From contig JARWKL010000002.1 in the NCBI GenBank assembly GCA_029961685.1, positions 35,494,908 through 35,558,907 of the forward strand: a stretch of DNA of 64,000 bases, in the 5' to 3' direction. The notes below the pieces were generated by a model. The model ran no database searches and was not told the DNA's origin. It was given only the letters and a program-made list of their open reading frames with translations. Shown here piece after piece: positions 33,934-46,681 of the stretch. The DNA comes from Aristolochia californica. Lineage: Eukaryota; Streptophyta; Magnoliopsida; Piperales; Aristolochiaceae. The number at the start of each line of letters is the position of its first letter. Position 1 is the stretch's first letter. A program made the translations under genes and the position numbers.

Positions 33934-36287
33934 ATCTAGAAATAAATCTTAAGGGGGAGGGGTTTGAACTAAGTCCTTAACCCTCCTTCCTCTTCCCTCT
34001 CTTCTTTACCCAAGATGTAAGCTATGGAGTCTTGAAATCTACATGGTATTAGAGCAGTGATTTCAAGACTCCAATAATTTATTTGGATTATGATTCATGA
34101 AAAATTGGGCGGTATGGACGAGCTGCAATTTTTATAACAATGCTCGCATGGAAAGAAGACCACTTCTCATATCACCTCTTTTGTTGCTGATAAACTACTA
34201 CTGTTATCGGTACTATTGGTTGGTATCTACTGCTATTATCTGGTACTACTGTTTACTGCTACACATGCTCATCTGATGCCCAAGTTCTGTTTCTTTTTCA
34301 TATCATCTACACAACTATTATCAGTACACTTTTGCAACACTAGTTGAGTTGGAAATCATGCACACAACTACTGCATGAGTCATACTGCCATTTTCATACA
34401 CAGTTATGTGGAAATGGTTTTGGGTGCATTGGAAGCTGTTGAAATGAGGTTTTTTCTGCTACTTCTACTATAGTAACATGTGTGATTTCCCAAAGGTAGG
34501 TCAAGAACTTGGATTAGTCAAAATACATGCATCAATGCATAATACAATCCAATGAGACGTGGTAGTCTGAATTTTGATCACAACGAGTGGAGCATAATAA
34601 GATTTCTCTCTCTCTCTCTCTCTCTCTAGGATCCTACGTCGAGTGATTCTAAGTGATCAAGTATTCTGTAGTCTGGAGACCAGCATAGCATAGCACAAGA
34701 TCTTTTCCCCTACTAATAGTCATCCTTGAGATCGATCACCATTGATGATACCTTGGAAGTATTTTTCTCTCATGGTACCTTGGGCTTCTTGACGAATTTC
34801 TCTCGTCGTCGATGAAATCTTTTCGTGCTACTGCAAAGGTATGAATGGAAATCACCAAGGTGGCAAGCTCAAGCATATCTGTCTCTGAGATCAATCAGGA
34901 AGCTGTTGGTTATTGTCCACCTCGGAGATTATACATTTTTTGTGATGTTGTTGTTTTTATCAGAAGATCATGATCTCTATTTGGTATCTCTATTTAGCTT
35001 TGTTAACAACAGGATTTCTATTCGGATTGCTTTTTTTTATGTCCTCATATTGTACAAAGATCAAAGCTCGATTAAAGTTTCGTTAGCAGCGATGACTTTT
35101 TCTTCAATTATGCACCAGATTGTCTCACAATACATCATGTCATGTCTACTTCATTGGCATCGACAGTAGGATGTAACCTCTGCTTAGTATCCAACTTCTG
35201 CTGCAACATGATTTATTTCTAGAAGTTGCTGATTGCAATATCACAGTTGTTCAGTTGATTGCTAAGTCTCTCATGGCATCATTCCATAGATCTTTAGTGC
35301 TATCATAATATTTCTCCATCTTGGCTTACCAACTGGTGGATAAGTTTGGTATCTCAGGAGTTTTGGTAACATATTATGTTCTGGCATATTTCAATCTATT
35401 GGCATATTATGATTCTTGGAAAGTTGCCTTTGCTGGCTCATCCTCAATCCAGCACAACAAGCACATTTCCAGCAATCGACATCTATCTTCATTTGGCATA
35501 TCTTATGGTGGACAGCTTCATCTTCGTTGGTGACAGCTTCGTTGCTGGTCGTGTTCATCTGGTTGGTTGTCATGCTCATCTTGTAATTTTGTTGCTATCT
35601 TGCCAATTACTGGTTCGTTTGGTTGGCTCATCTTGCAATTTCGCTCATCTCGAGCTGGTATCCCAAGCTTCAGACATTATCTTATTGGCATCTTCATTGA
35701 TTGTTGGTATATTTTATAGATTATATATCTTTAAAACACCAAATCTTTTTTTCCTGCTTCTGTTTGGATGTTTAAGCTAGACGTCTTCACTATTTCTCCC
35801 GTTGATCAAGGGTTGATTAAGAACACCAGAAACTGTTGATTAAAGCTTTATTTGGATGTCAGAAGACTGAGCGAGAGGTTGTCTATTGCTTGGCCTGAAT
35901 CCCTTTATGAGAGATTGTCAATTAACTCGAATTGACTCAGTCTGAGGCTTCCATTCTGTACAGATTGACTTGGTACCTGACTCGCCTTGACTCGGTCCCT
36001 TTACGCGGTCTCTTGACTCAGAGTGACTCATTTTTTTGTGACTTGACTTAACTAAGGATCCTATGGTAATTAACTAAGCTTGACTCACTCACTCACTTAC
36101 TCACTGTCAGAGCTGTTATTCTATCTACTATCAACTATTTGCTACAGGCTTGACTTTGGCTTGATTATTACCTTGGATTATCCTCGGTTATTACTAGTGT
36201 CAGCTTGCACTTTGATGGCTTATTATTGCAAACTATTGTGCTTATATGATTGAGACATTATTATTGAAGAAGAACTCTGTGGTTGAT
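33934..36287 (+). other. Remainder of F 5' LTR and F interior, non-coding
   Basis: 33934-34043 completes the F 5' LTR; 34044-34055 is the primer-binding site tggtattagagc. The interior has a (TC)n repeat at 34602-34627 and no protein domain. A 134-residue frame (35376-35780) is Leu/Ile/His-rich with no family resemblance and is probably chance. The stem-loop-like block is at 36238-36273, next to the G1 insertion. Confidence 0.65.
34602..34627. repeat. (TC)n microsatellite
   Basis: About thirteen TC units in the F interior. Confidence 0.9.
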
Positions 36288-37180
36288 TGTTATGGTCCCG
36301 GGTCATGGATCAAGTAACACAGCGTGGGATTTGTGAATCCAGCACTGGTACTGAGTTGCTGGACTTGGTAAGGAGGAATACAGATCCCTTCTTTGATTGA
36401 TCTTTCTCACGTGATCAGTCAATCCTTTGATAACCCAATATAGTGCAAGAGATATAGATATGATGGAAGATATATCAACGTGGAAAGATCTAATAAAAGA
36501 ATACCTTTTTTGGTTCACGACAATCAGGGTTTAACCCCTGACTTGGCTGCTGCTCGTGCTAGGGTTGAGGTCCTACCTTAGGGGTAGCCCTGGGCTCACG
36601 TTGGGAAGGTTTCTCCTCTTTTTCCGTGGTGACTCCAAGCTGGAAGGAGGTGCACCAGTCCTTCACGTGGAAGAACCAGAAAACCTCTCCTTTTCTGCTC
36701 GTCAAGAGGGTTAGACCCCTTGTTTGCTGTTGACGCTGAGGAGGGAAGACCCTCTCTTTGGGATCAGAAAAGGGGCAGGAAGCTCCTCTTCTAGCTATGG
36801 ATGATGATGAAGGAAGATGGGTGAAGATAGATGGCAGTAGAGGATGAAGGATACGTTGGGTTTTTGGAGTAAACCCTAAACTCGAGATCAAAAGTTGATC
36901 TCAGCCTGTTTACACTAGATTACTCTAAAATCTGAAGCTTGCCTTCTTTCATTCATTATCTCCTTTAAATAGATCACGTCATGGAGTTTTAGGGTTAGGG
37001 TTACAATAATTCCCATAATGCCCCTAAGACCCTACCTATTACAATAATTAGAAATAACTCCTACTTAAAACAATATAAGAAATAAATCCTACTCAAAGTA
37101 ATATAAAAAATAAATCCTACTAAGTGAGTTGTCGTTGCCTCCTTCGTTGTGTGACTCAGTGTGCTATTGAGTCCACAACA
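36288..37180 (-). repeat. 3' LTR of G1
   Basis: 893 bp, tgttatggtcccgggtcatgg to gagtccacaaca. A tract ctgcctctccctggagaaag follows, then gagcttgtcctcaagctc, which element P shares. Confidence 0.92.
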
Positions 37181-37233
37181 TCTGCCTCTCCCTGGAGAAA
37201 GAGCTTGTCCTCAAGCTCAAAAGCTGGGTAGAC

Positions 37234-38600
37234 CTATTTGAAGATGTCCACACTTTTCCATGTTGTAGCGTCAGGGTCAGTGTCCATCCACTGAACGAGA
37301 ATCTCCCACTGGTCATTGGTCAGCCGAGGGCGTAACATCGCGGCAAGGGTAAGTATAACCTCGCCGTTATCAACTAGTGGTAGGAATGGAGTGGATGTAG
37401 GCGGCACCCCGGAATGTGGCTTCAAGAGGGAGACATGAAACACATCATGAAGCTTGGCCGTGTCCGTCAATTTGAGCTGATAAGCGACTGGTCCACACGC
37501 TAAAGAATGGGGAATGGCCCAAAAAATCTGGGAGAGAGCTTATGTCGAGGAGGTCCCGCAAGAGACTGATGGCGGTAGGGTTGGAGTTGTAGCCACACAT
37601 AACCCCAACCTCAAAAGAGACCTCACAGTGGCCTTTGTCGTAGACATCCTTCATGTGAAGTTGGGCGCGTCATAGTCGTTCTGTGATATTCTATAGCAGC
37701 AGATCACGGTCCATGAGTGCCTGATCAATCACGTCCACGTGGGTGGACCTAGGGGTGTACGAGAGAAGATGAGGTGGATCCCGACAATATAGAACCCGAA
37801 AAAGAGTGGATTGCAAGGCGGAGTGGAACGAAGTGTTGTAACAGTACTCGGCCCACGAAAGCCATTGAACCCATTGTCTCAGACGATCGCCCACCAAGTA
37901 CCGTAGATACATCTCGATGGTGCAGTTAACCACCTCAGTTTGCCCGTCTTTCTGCGGATGATATGTGGAGGAGAACTTCAATTTAGTCTCACTCAAGCGA
38001 AAGAGTTCTCGCCAAAAGGTGCTCATGAAGACTGCATCTCGGTCACTCACAATCGTATTCGGGATGCCATGTAAGTGGACTATCTGCTCCAGAAAAGTCT
38101 GATCAACCCGTGTTGCTATAAAAGGATGAGCCAGTGGTATAAAATGTCCGTACACTGAGAATCTATCAACCACCATGAAAAGTACGGATTTGCCGGAGGA
38201 CAGGGGAAGACCCTCCACAAAGTCCATCGAAATGTCAGCCCAAACCTATGTAGGAAGGACCAAAGGCTGGAGAAGACCGGCTAGACTCAAGTGCTCAGCT
38301 TTGTTGCGCTGGTAGACCTGACAGTTGCCTACATAAGTCGCAATAGAGGGCTTCATGGCTTGCCAGTAAAAATCAGCCCAAATTCTGTAAAATGTCTTCT
38401 ATATCCCCTCGTGTGTGTTGTCATGGTAGGCAAAGAGAATAGCTGGAATCAAGTCAGACGTAGGTGGAAGGAAAAGCCGCTGCTTGTAATAAATAAGTGA
38501 ATCCTGGATGGACCACCTCGAATTCATTGTCGCGTCCGAAATTTTCCAATGCAGCTTCTGCTGCGCAGGGTCAGTGGCATGTGCATCTCTCACCAAGTCA
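37234..38600 (-). pseudogene. G1 integrase and chromodomain-like C-terminus
   Basis: The integrase core (38227-37691) has DFVEGLPLS (first Asp), VSDRDAVFMSTFW (second Asp) and YHPQKDGQTEVVN (Glu). Upstream pieces near 38596-38399 belong to the zinc-binding region. At 37470-37234 the frame has HVSLLKPH then WEILVQWMDTDPDATTWK, the pattern of a chromodomain, which in this group directs integration by binding histone marks. Stops separate the pieces. Confidence 0.85.
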
Positions 38601-38743
38601 AGGATGAGAAATCATGGCTGGCTGAGCGAATAGATCGACTGCTAATCCTCAAAATACCACGACAAGGCATCTGTCGCCTTATTCAATCTCCCCACACGAT
38701 ATTCCACCGAGAAGTCAAAACCCAACAACTTATTGATCCAGTG

Positions 38744-40222
38744 CTACTGAATTGACATCGTCAAACGCTGTTCCAGTAGGAATTTAAGTCTATAGTGATC
38801 CGTGCGTATGATAAATGCCCCACCCCATAGATAAGGCCACCAATGTTGGACCGCCTTGGCCAACCCAATCAATACCCGCTCATAGGCTGCCAGCTTGTGA
38901 TGTTGAACTGCCAACGGTCTGCTAAAATACGCAATAGGATGGCCCAACTGCTTTAAAATATCCCCAATGCCCCTGCCCGAAGCATCACACTCCACCACAA
39001 ATAATGCGTCAAAGTTAGGAATCTATAATACTGGTGTGGATGCAAGAGCAGATTTGAGTGCCTCAAACGACTGGGTGGTCTCCTCATTCCAAATAAAGGA
39101 ATTTTTCTTGAGAAGACTGGTCAATGGTGCTGCCAACGTCCCATAGTTCTGAATAAATTTGCGGTAGTAGCCCACAAGACCCATAAAATGCTGTAATGCA
39201 GAACAAGACTGTGGCTTCGATCACTCATGAATAACTCGGATCTTCTCGGGATCAACCGTGACCCCCTCATGTGAGATAATGTGTCCTAGATAAGCCACAT
39301 GTGAAGTCGCAAAAGAACACTTGGAATATTTTAAATAGAGTTGATGTGCTCGTACTAAGTCGAAAACAATCCTCAAGTGTTCCAAATGCTCCTCCACTGA
39401 CTTGCTGTATATAAATACCTCGTTCATTAGAGCTTGAAAAGTGGAGGGTGCATTGGATAACCCGAATAGCATGACGACGAACTCAAAGTGGCCATGATGT
39501 GTGCGGAACACCGTCTTCTCGATATCAGAGGGGTGTATCCGGACCTAATGGTATCCTGAACGGAGGTCGAGTTTAGTAAATAACCACGACCCATGTAACT
39601 CATCCAGGAGCTCATCCACTACCAGAATCAAAAACTTGTCTTTCACTGTTTGAACGTTCAACTCCCGGTAATCCACACAAAATGTCCATGTCCCATCATG
39701 TTTCTTCACAAGTAAGACGGGTGATGAGAACGGGGAGCGACTGGGACGAATAAGACCCTAACATATCCTGGCACTAACGTTCTATCTCGTCCTTCTAAAG
39801 GTGTGGGTAATGGTACGATCACACGACTACCACCTCAGATCCTAGTTTCAAACAGATCATGTGGTCATAGTGCCTCAGGGTGGCAATCCCGAAGGCTCCT
39901 AGAAGAGGTCAGAGAAATCCTCAATCAGACCATCAATAGTACTATTAGGTTGTTCCTGTATCTGCATGGTGTGAATGCGATGGGCCCCGTCCACCTGACA
40001 ACCCTGTAATAGCACCCAACTCCCGGTCAAAACAAAGCTCATGGTTAAAGCCGAAAAGTCCCACAGAATGGGCCCCAATGTTTGTAACCATTTAATGCCT
40101 AATACCATATCAAATCTAGACAAGAGAATAACAAAAAATTCAGCATTAAATGAAGTAGAGGCAATGGAAAAAGTTACCGCCTTACTGATCCCATAGCTAG
40201 GGACCTTCTCCCCATTGGCCAC
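38744..40222 (-). pseudogene. G1 protease, RT and RNase H, broken
   Basis: RT pieces carry MFRTHHGHFEFVVM and LSNAPSTFQALMNEVF (39511-39221) and upstream DFVLVV-type palm remains. RNase H has VECDASGRGIGDILKQLGHP and IIRTDHYRLKFLLEQR (38998-38744). The protease-like VLGIKWLQTLGPILWDF segment is at 40222-39899. The YVDD-type active site falls in a deleted or mutated stretch near 39420. Confidence 0.85.
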
Positions 40223-40299
40223 TGAGACGGTGGCTGTCAGATGAGGGTGTATCTGTAGCTGGAGGTGCTATGCAGCTATCAAACTCAAGAAATTGTGTG

Positions 40300-41549
40300 T
40301 ACTCCCTAAGTCGACTAGTCCCACCAATTCCTGGTCGATGACATGAGCTCGGACTTGCATCGTTTTAGGCGATTTCTGCCCAGTAATAGCATGCTAGGAG
40401 ATCTTATGAGGTTGCTCCTCGATAACATCCTCTGGTTCCTCTGGATCATCTGAATCCGCCATCTTGAGCCAAAACAATCTTTTACGTTGGTGCCCCACCC
40501 GATACTGCTCATCGCAATAGTAGCACAGATTTTTTGGACGGCCATTCTGCCATCTCCACACTTTTTAATTTTTTGATAAAGTGCGGTGGGGATTACTAGG
40601 ATGGGGTTTGGCTACCGGAGTCGTAGTCAGATTGTGTCTGGAGGGAGGTACTGCTGGAGATGGTACCTGCGGTGAAGTATAGTGGCGCCCTTGCCAAATG
40701 GAGGAAGTGTTCCTCTCACCCGACCAGCTCGGCTTACATTGCTGTAACCGTTGTCGTTGTTCCATTGCCAAGGCCATATTCATTGCCCGAGCTAAATCCG
40801 TAGGCTCAAGGAGTTCCACCTCTAGCTGTAAATACTCATCCAGACCCGCTATGAATAGGGAGACCTGTTGGTTGACCAGTACCCTCTCACCAGCATGAGC
40901 CAACTTTTCTTGGAATTATTTTTGATATTGGTCCATAGAACCAGTTCGTCTCAATAGGACTAACTCCCCTAGGGGGTTGTTGTTGGTGGGAGGGCCAAAT
41001 CCAATGGTGCAAAGATTTTTAAATTCACCCCAATCCAGCCCTGGTCTCTCTTTTTCCACCTGGCTAACCCATAACAGGGCTTCATCTATCATATGGAAAG
41101 ATGCTAGTTCCACCTTATCCCATTCAGTAGTTCCTTGATTTAAAAAAAAAATTCACACCTATGCAACCAAATTAAGGGTTCCACGGAGCCATTAAAAGTA
41201 GGAAATTCTTACTTTGCGTACCTTGGTATGGTGCTTCCTTGCTATGGTCCTTGGACAACAGTGTGCCCAGGCCACTGCTCCCCTCTCCTGTTATGGGTTA
41301 GGATCCCCTCCCTCGTCTCTGGTCTGGGTTGCATCTCTGCCCTTGTCTTCAACCTTTGCTAAATCTTAGCAAACATGTGATGTACATCCTCTCTGAATTG
41401 CTGCATCTCTTCTCTATTTTGTTTCAACTCTATTTCCATCCCACAAACTCTCCCCAGTAATGGTTGTGTTGATTCAAGGCTATCTTCCATCTTTTGCAAT
41501 CTGGTTTGAATTTCCTCACTGCTGAAAGTATCCCCCATGTTACCCTGCT
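40300..41549 (-). pseudogene. G1 gag, broken
   Basis: Gag begins almost directly after the primer-binding site (MGDTFSSEEIQTRLQKMEDS). Later pieces include SFHMIDEALLWVSQVEK, FGPPTNNNPLGELVLLRRTG and LFIAGLDEYLQLEVELLEP. The same blocks appear in G3 gag. A CCHC-like remnant is near 40545-40480. Confidence 0.8.
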
Positions 41550-41561
41550 CTGATACCATGT

Positions 41562-42450
41562 TGTTACGGTCCCGGGTCATGGATCAAGTAACAGGGTGTG
41601 GGATTTGTGAATCCAGCACTGGTACTGAGTTGTTGGGCTCGGTAAGGAGGATTAAAGATCCCTTCTTTGATTGATCTTCCTCACGTGATCAGTGAATCCT
41701 TTGATAACCCAATATAGTGCAAGAGATATAGATATGATGGAAGATATATCAATGTGGAAAGATCTGATAAAAGAATACCTTTTTGGTTCACGGCAATTAG
41801 AGTTTTACCCCTGATGTTGCTGCTACTCGTGCTAGGGTTGAGGTCCTAGCTTAGGGGTAGCCTTGGGCTCGGGAAGGTTTCTTCTTTGTTTCCGTGGTGA
41901 CTCCAAGCTGGAAGGAGGTGCACCAGTCCTTCACGTGGAAGAACCAGCAAAACCTCTCCTTTTCTGCTTTCAAGAGGGTTAGACCCCTTGCTTGCTGTTG
42001 ACGCTGAGAAGGAGGGAAGACCCTCTCTTTGGGATCGAAAAAGGGGCAGGAAGCTCCTCTTCTAGCTATGGATGATGATAAAGGAAGATGGGTGAAGATG
42101 GATGGCAATGGAGGATGAAAGATACGTTGGGTTTTTGGAGTAAACCCTAAACTTGAGATCAAAAGGTGATCTCAGTCTGTTTACACTAGGTTACTCTAAA
42201 ATCTCAAGCTTGCCTTCTTTCATTCATTCTCTCCTTTAAATAGATCACGTCATGGAGTTTTAGGGTTAGGGTTACAATAATTCCCATAATGCCCCTACTA
42301 CCCAACCTATTACAATAATTAAAATAACTCCTACTTAAAACAATATAAGAAATAAATCCTACTCAAAGTAATATAAGAAATAAATCCTACTAAGTGAGTT
42401 GTTGTTGCCTCCTTCGTTGTGTGATTCGGTGTGCTATTGAGTCCACAACA
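41562..42450 (-). repeat. 5' LTR of G1
   Basis: 889 bp and about as long as the 3' LTR; the two diverge by many substitutions and small indels, so this insertion is older than Athila G2. Confidence 0.92.
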
Positions 42451-42455
42451 TTGAT

Positions 42456-42984
42456 TGCCTTGGGTTCATTATTTTGTTACTATTGTCGGCATTGGTTCAT
42501 ATAAGGAGGAATTTGAATTACTTAAAAAATAAAGCACATGATGGATCCAGCTTCTTCATCTTATCTTCCTTTTCATTACCCATTACCCTTTTCTTATTTG
42601 GTAGCCTTTCTCATACCATCCTTTATGTTACTCTCGTTAACCCCCTTTGACCAACACTTTTGGTGCGTTACATTGGTTGGTCCTTTTTATATATATGGGT
42701 GTTTTTAAGTCCATTGAGACTTTTTATTGGTACCCTTGGTTTTTTTATCTTCTTCTTGTAAATGACAAACATTGCCCACTTTAGTGATTATTATCACTAT
42801 ATTTGTTCGAAATCATTTGAGGTTGGTTTCAACTTATTTTTTATCACACATTTCTACCTTTTGAGAGTCTGTGTCCAGTATCGTACTTATCATTGGGACA
42901 CCATGATGGAGGAGATTATTACTATATCTATGTTATTTGTCTCAAGCTAGGATCACTACCATTACCTCCAGGCTTGAGGGAGAG
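42456..42984 (+). other. F 3' interior and polypurine tract
   Basis: Non-coding, matches H in reverse. It ends with gcttgagggagag next to the LTR. It shares the phrase ggatcactaccattacctcc with A1, C and H. Confidence 0.75.
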
Positions 42985-43206
42985 TGTTGGAAGATATGAA
43001 TAAGTTGGAGGGTCATTGATGTAATTAGTTTTTGATTTTTTTTCTTTTATTCACTCTTACTAGGGTGAAGGTATAATTGTAATATCTGTACATTTAACAT
43101 CTATAAATAAAGCTTAAGGGGGAGGGTCTGGACTTAGTCCATAATGTTCCTTCCTCTTCCCTCTCTTCTTACTCAAGATGTAATCTATGGAGTCCTAAAA
43201 TAAACA
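42985..43206 (+). repeat. 3' LTR of F
   Basis: 222 bp, TGTTGGAAGATATG to TAAACA. It retains the uninterrupted catct site used by Copia K in the other LTR. Confidence 0.9.
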
Positions 43207-43284
43207 ATCATATATTAAAATATTCCATTTTCCCTTTCAATACCTCCATTGGACTGAGGAAAATATGGAGTCGAAGTCTTGTTT
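43207..43284 (-). pseudogene. Copia J integrase fragment beyond F
   Basis: The minus strand encodes TPYFPQSNGGIEREN, the integrase Glu region. It joins in register, through the atcat duplication, with INSMLSSSGLPNN on the other side of F. This proves continuity of J across 39 kb. Confidence 0.8.
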
Positions 43285-46200
43285 GAGAAAAAATATTTTT
43301 GACATTAAGCTAATGTACATACCAACAAGAATTTTTAGCTGAGATAAAAAACACATATTGAATTTAACTTGGTTGAGGGGGTGAATGTCTCCTCCTAGTC
43401 TAAACCATGGCATTGAGTATAGTATTTAGCTACAAGTCTTTCTTTAAGATAGGCCATAGTGCCATCCTGGTTATGTTTAACTATGAACGCTCACTTACAA
43501 CCTACTTTTTTTATCCGATGGAAGGGGATCTGGTTGCAAAGTTAGATTCTCATATAAGACTGCCATTTCTTCTTATGTTGCTACTTTCCTTCCTAAATGT
43601 TGAAGGGCCTCCTGATAAGACTTAGGAATAGAAACAAAAGAGAGAGGCAATGAAGTGATAACAATATGGTGACAATTGATGAGTAGATATAAAGTTAGTC
43701 ATAGGGTGAGATGTAGAGGGTCAAGTGCAAGACCTTGGTTTTTTCATAAGAGCAATGGGTAGAGTATCAAACGGAGGTTCAAAAACAACAGGAGAAGAAG
43801 GAGAACTTACCTTAGAAAGATCTGTACACTCCACAAGAGTTGTATCAGCAGATGCTTCAGGGAGTTGTAGAGGATGGTTCATCACTGCTATAATATAGTG
43901 GATGTTGTATGGGTACAATAGGCTTAGAAAAATCTATAATTGAGGAAAATTCACGTAGGGCAGGACCAAATGGGTAAAATGGTTGTTGTTGGAGAAAAGT
44001 CACATCTTTGGACACAAACATTCTCTTGAGAGATGGACTAAAATAGATATATCTTTTTTTTTATTATGAGAGTATCCCAAAAATATACATTTAATAGCCC
44101 TAATATTTAATTTGGTAACATGCGGATGTAGCATGAACAAAACAAGTACAACCAAAGACCTTTAAAGAAAGGGAAAAAGAGTCTTCATTAGGGAAGAGTA
44201 AAGGGTAGGGGGATCTATTATTGAGAACCCAAGAGGGAAACTTATTGATGAGAAAACAAGCAATAAGAACGGCATGAAGCCAGTAAAAATTAGGCACCTT
44301 CATATGATGTAAAAGAGCCTGAGAAACTTCAAGAAGGTGTCTATTCTTTCTTTCAGCCACTCCATTTTGTTGTGGAGTGTAAGCACATGATTTTTTATGA
44401 ATGATGTCATGGTCATTATAAAAAGAATGAAACTCACCAGACATGTGTTCTTTTTCATTGTCAGATCAAGAAATTATTTGTGCACTACTAAACTGAGTAT
44501 AAAAGAATAGCAATAAATGATTTAAAAATAGGTATGACTTTAGACCTATCTTTCATTATAAATAACCATGTTACCCAAGTCTAGTCATCAATATAGATAA
44601 TGAAGTACTTGGACTAAAAAATGTTAGAAACATTTAAAGGTCCCCACACATCAATTTAAACTAAGGAAAAAGGAATAACACCTTTAGTCTTAGCTTGAGG
44701 ACAATACGTACTTCTTTCGTGTTTAATCATGTGACAGACTTCACAATTTAAATTAAAAATAGATTGTAAAGAAGAAGAAAAATATGTTTGAGATATTATA
44801 GCGATGGATGTCCTAAGCTACTATGCCATTGAAGAGCCTTTACCTGTGAGCTTGATGTAGTAGTGACTATTGGTAGGTTTAGATAGTACAGTCCCCCTTG
44901 TCATGGCCACCACCAATCACATGTTTCGATTCCAAATCTTGAAAGACACATGAGCAAGAAAAAAGGTAATGGAACAGTTAGATTTTTTAGTTAACTGACT
45001 CACTGATAGTAGATTTAATGAAAAATAAGGAATAAAAAAGACACTTTAGAGATGAAGGATATGTTTAGCAAAAGTAGACCCAGCCCATGAACCTTAGTTT
45101 GGGATCGATCTGTTATAGATACAAATTTATTGGTCATATAAGGAGATAAAGAACTTAAAAGATTAACATTGCTTGTTAGATGTACGGAGGCCCCAAAATC
45201 AATGATCTAAGATGAAGAATGTGAAGTAGCAAACACCATACCTATCATAGTAGTTGTTGCAATAGTAGCGGGAGAAGCCTTGTTGGGCCTAGGTACCATC
45301 ATTGTCTTTCAAATTTAGAGCTACTCAAAGAAGTATTCATCTGATATAGACTTCTTGCCATTTTGGGGCTTTATTTTCCCTTCACCTTTATCTCTGCTAT
45401 TTGTAGAAATCTGATCCAATTTTGTTTACCGTGTATTTTCCAACATGTGTCATCTAGGTGACTTAAGCCTTGACATTAAGTACATAAATAATTTGCATTA
45501 TCAGTTCTTTGAGAGCTTTGACCAGCCCTACCACCTCTTCCTTGGCCACCTTTAGTATTTCTCTTTCGTTCTCTATTATTCAAACTACCTCCCCTATTAT
45601 GGGAGTACATGGCTGATGATACATCAATGTGGGGAGTGGAGGATGGGTCCAAAATACGTATCATTTTAGCACAACTATCATCAAATAAGAAAGCTAAAAA
45701 TTTTAGTCTTAGTCACTTCAAGGTAAGGTTTCATATTAGCAAAGCAAATAGAAGTTGTTAATACTTCCTGCTATTTTTCTTCAACCAAAATATCAGTGAA
45801 ATATGGTTGTGCTTCCATTCTTGTATGAGTCCCTTAAATTGAGTAGAGTAGTCGTGCAAATTCTCCTCCTATTTCGTATTATACATTGTTTGAAAGACAT
45901 CATATAACTTTTGCAAGCTATCAACACTGTAATATAACCTTGCACATGTGTCACAAACTGGTTTGGTCATCTCAAGATGGATAAAATTATTTGCAATGCT
46001 TTCTTCAATAGTGTGAATCAACCAACTAAAAAAAGTGTACCTTATTTAATACACTTTTTATAGAAATCATCTTCCTCATCAACAAGAGGAGGTGGCTTAG
46101 TCAGATGATCTAATAGGTCTTAAGTGATATGGAATCACTTAACCGATTGAGGCCAACTGAAATAGTTTGATAATCCTTTCAACAAAATAGTAGTAATTTT

Positions 46201-46680
46201 AAGAAAATCACTTCTAACAGCCATGTTAAAGCACAATTCTTCATCCATGAAGTCGTTTTACAATAAAAAACAAGAATAGGAAATCAAGTAATAACAACAC
46301 CTTTGAATTGTTTATAAAGTCTAAACAACTACCTCATGATTGACTAGATGGTCTCCAAATAGCTTAAGTGCAGGAATTTTAATAGCTAGAAGAAGTTGTG
46401 TACTTCCTCTAACTAGCTTCCATTGTCACAACAATACTGGAAATCAGACAGAGATCAAAAGGGGTTGTGAGAGTTGCATGAAAATCAAGGTCCTACACGT
46501 TTGAAGGACAACAACTATGTTGAACTCACATATGCCATGCATGAGAACTATCAATTTAGCAACCAAATAAAATCAAAGCAATGCTACAGCCTATAGAATC
46601 TGAGTGTATAATTAATAGAAATTTTTTTATCCAAAGAAAGGAAGGTAGCATGCAAGGGAAGGTGGTGAACAATCTCAGAT
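43285..46680 (-). pseudogene. Copia relic L (second copy of the K family)
   Basis: Minus-strand order: gag (about 46230-45476, with a Gly/Arg-rich end RGGRAGQSSQR), protease, integrase (44444-44100: YTPQQNGVAERKNRH, VFGCTCFVHA), RT N-terminus (43560-43285: RLVAKYYTQ). RT C-terminus, RNase H and the 3' LTR are missing, because L is joined abruptly to J at about 43285. It is colinear with K, without K's insertions. The last 400 bp (46250-46680) are leader with no recognised feature. Confidence 0.78.
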
Positions 46681-46681
46681 T

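Larger units (their letters stand above)
36288..42450 (-). mobile_element. Ty3/Gypsy chromovirus-like retrotransposon G1, decayed
   Basis: LTRs are 36288-37180 and 41562-42450, flanked by the exact duplication ttgat (36283-36287, 42451-42455). The primer-binding site (minus tggtatcagagc, 41547-41558) is three bases from the LTR. The minus-strand order is gag, protease, RT, RNase H, integrase, chromodomain-like end. Every domain is broken by stops or frameshifts, so it is dead. Its RT and gag are of the same group as G3 (60880 onward). Confidence 0.93.
3783..43206 (+). mobile_element. Non-coding LTR retrotransposon F, with nested insertions
   Basis: The 5' LTR starts TGTTGCAGG at 3783 and the 3' LTR (42985-43206) ends ...TAAACA. 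The 5-bp duplication atcat flanks both ends (3778-3782 and 43207-43211). Without insertions it is about 3.2 kb. The parts are: 5' LTR 3783-3902 plus 33934-34043; primer-binding site tggtattagagc at 34044-34055 (initiator Met type); internal 34056-36287 and 42456-42984; polypurine tract gcttgagggagag. No gag or pol is visible, so it must have moved with proteins from another element. Confidence 0.9.

Noticed and set aside
35376..35780. 134-codon Leu/Ile-rich frame in F as a membrane protein
   Set aside because: Hydrophobic composition follows from T-rich sequence; no homologous frame in sister elements A1 or H.
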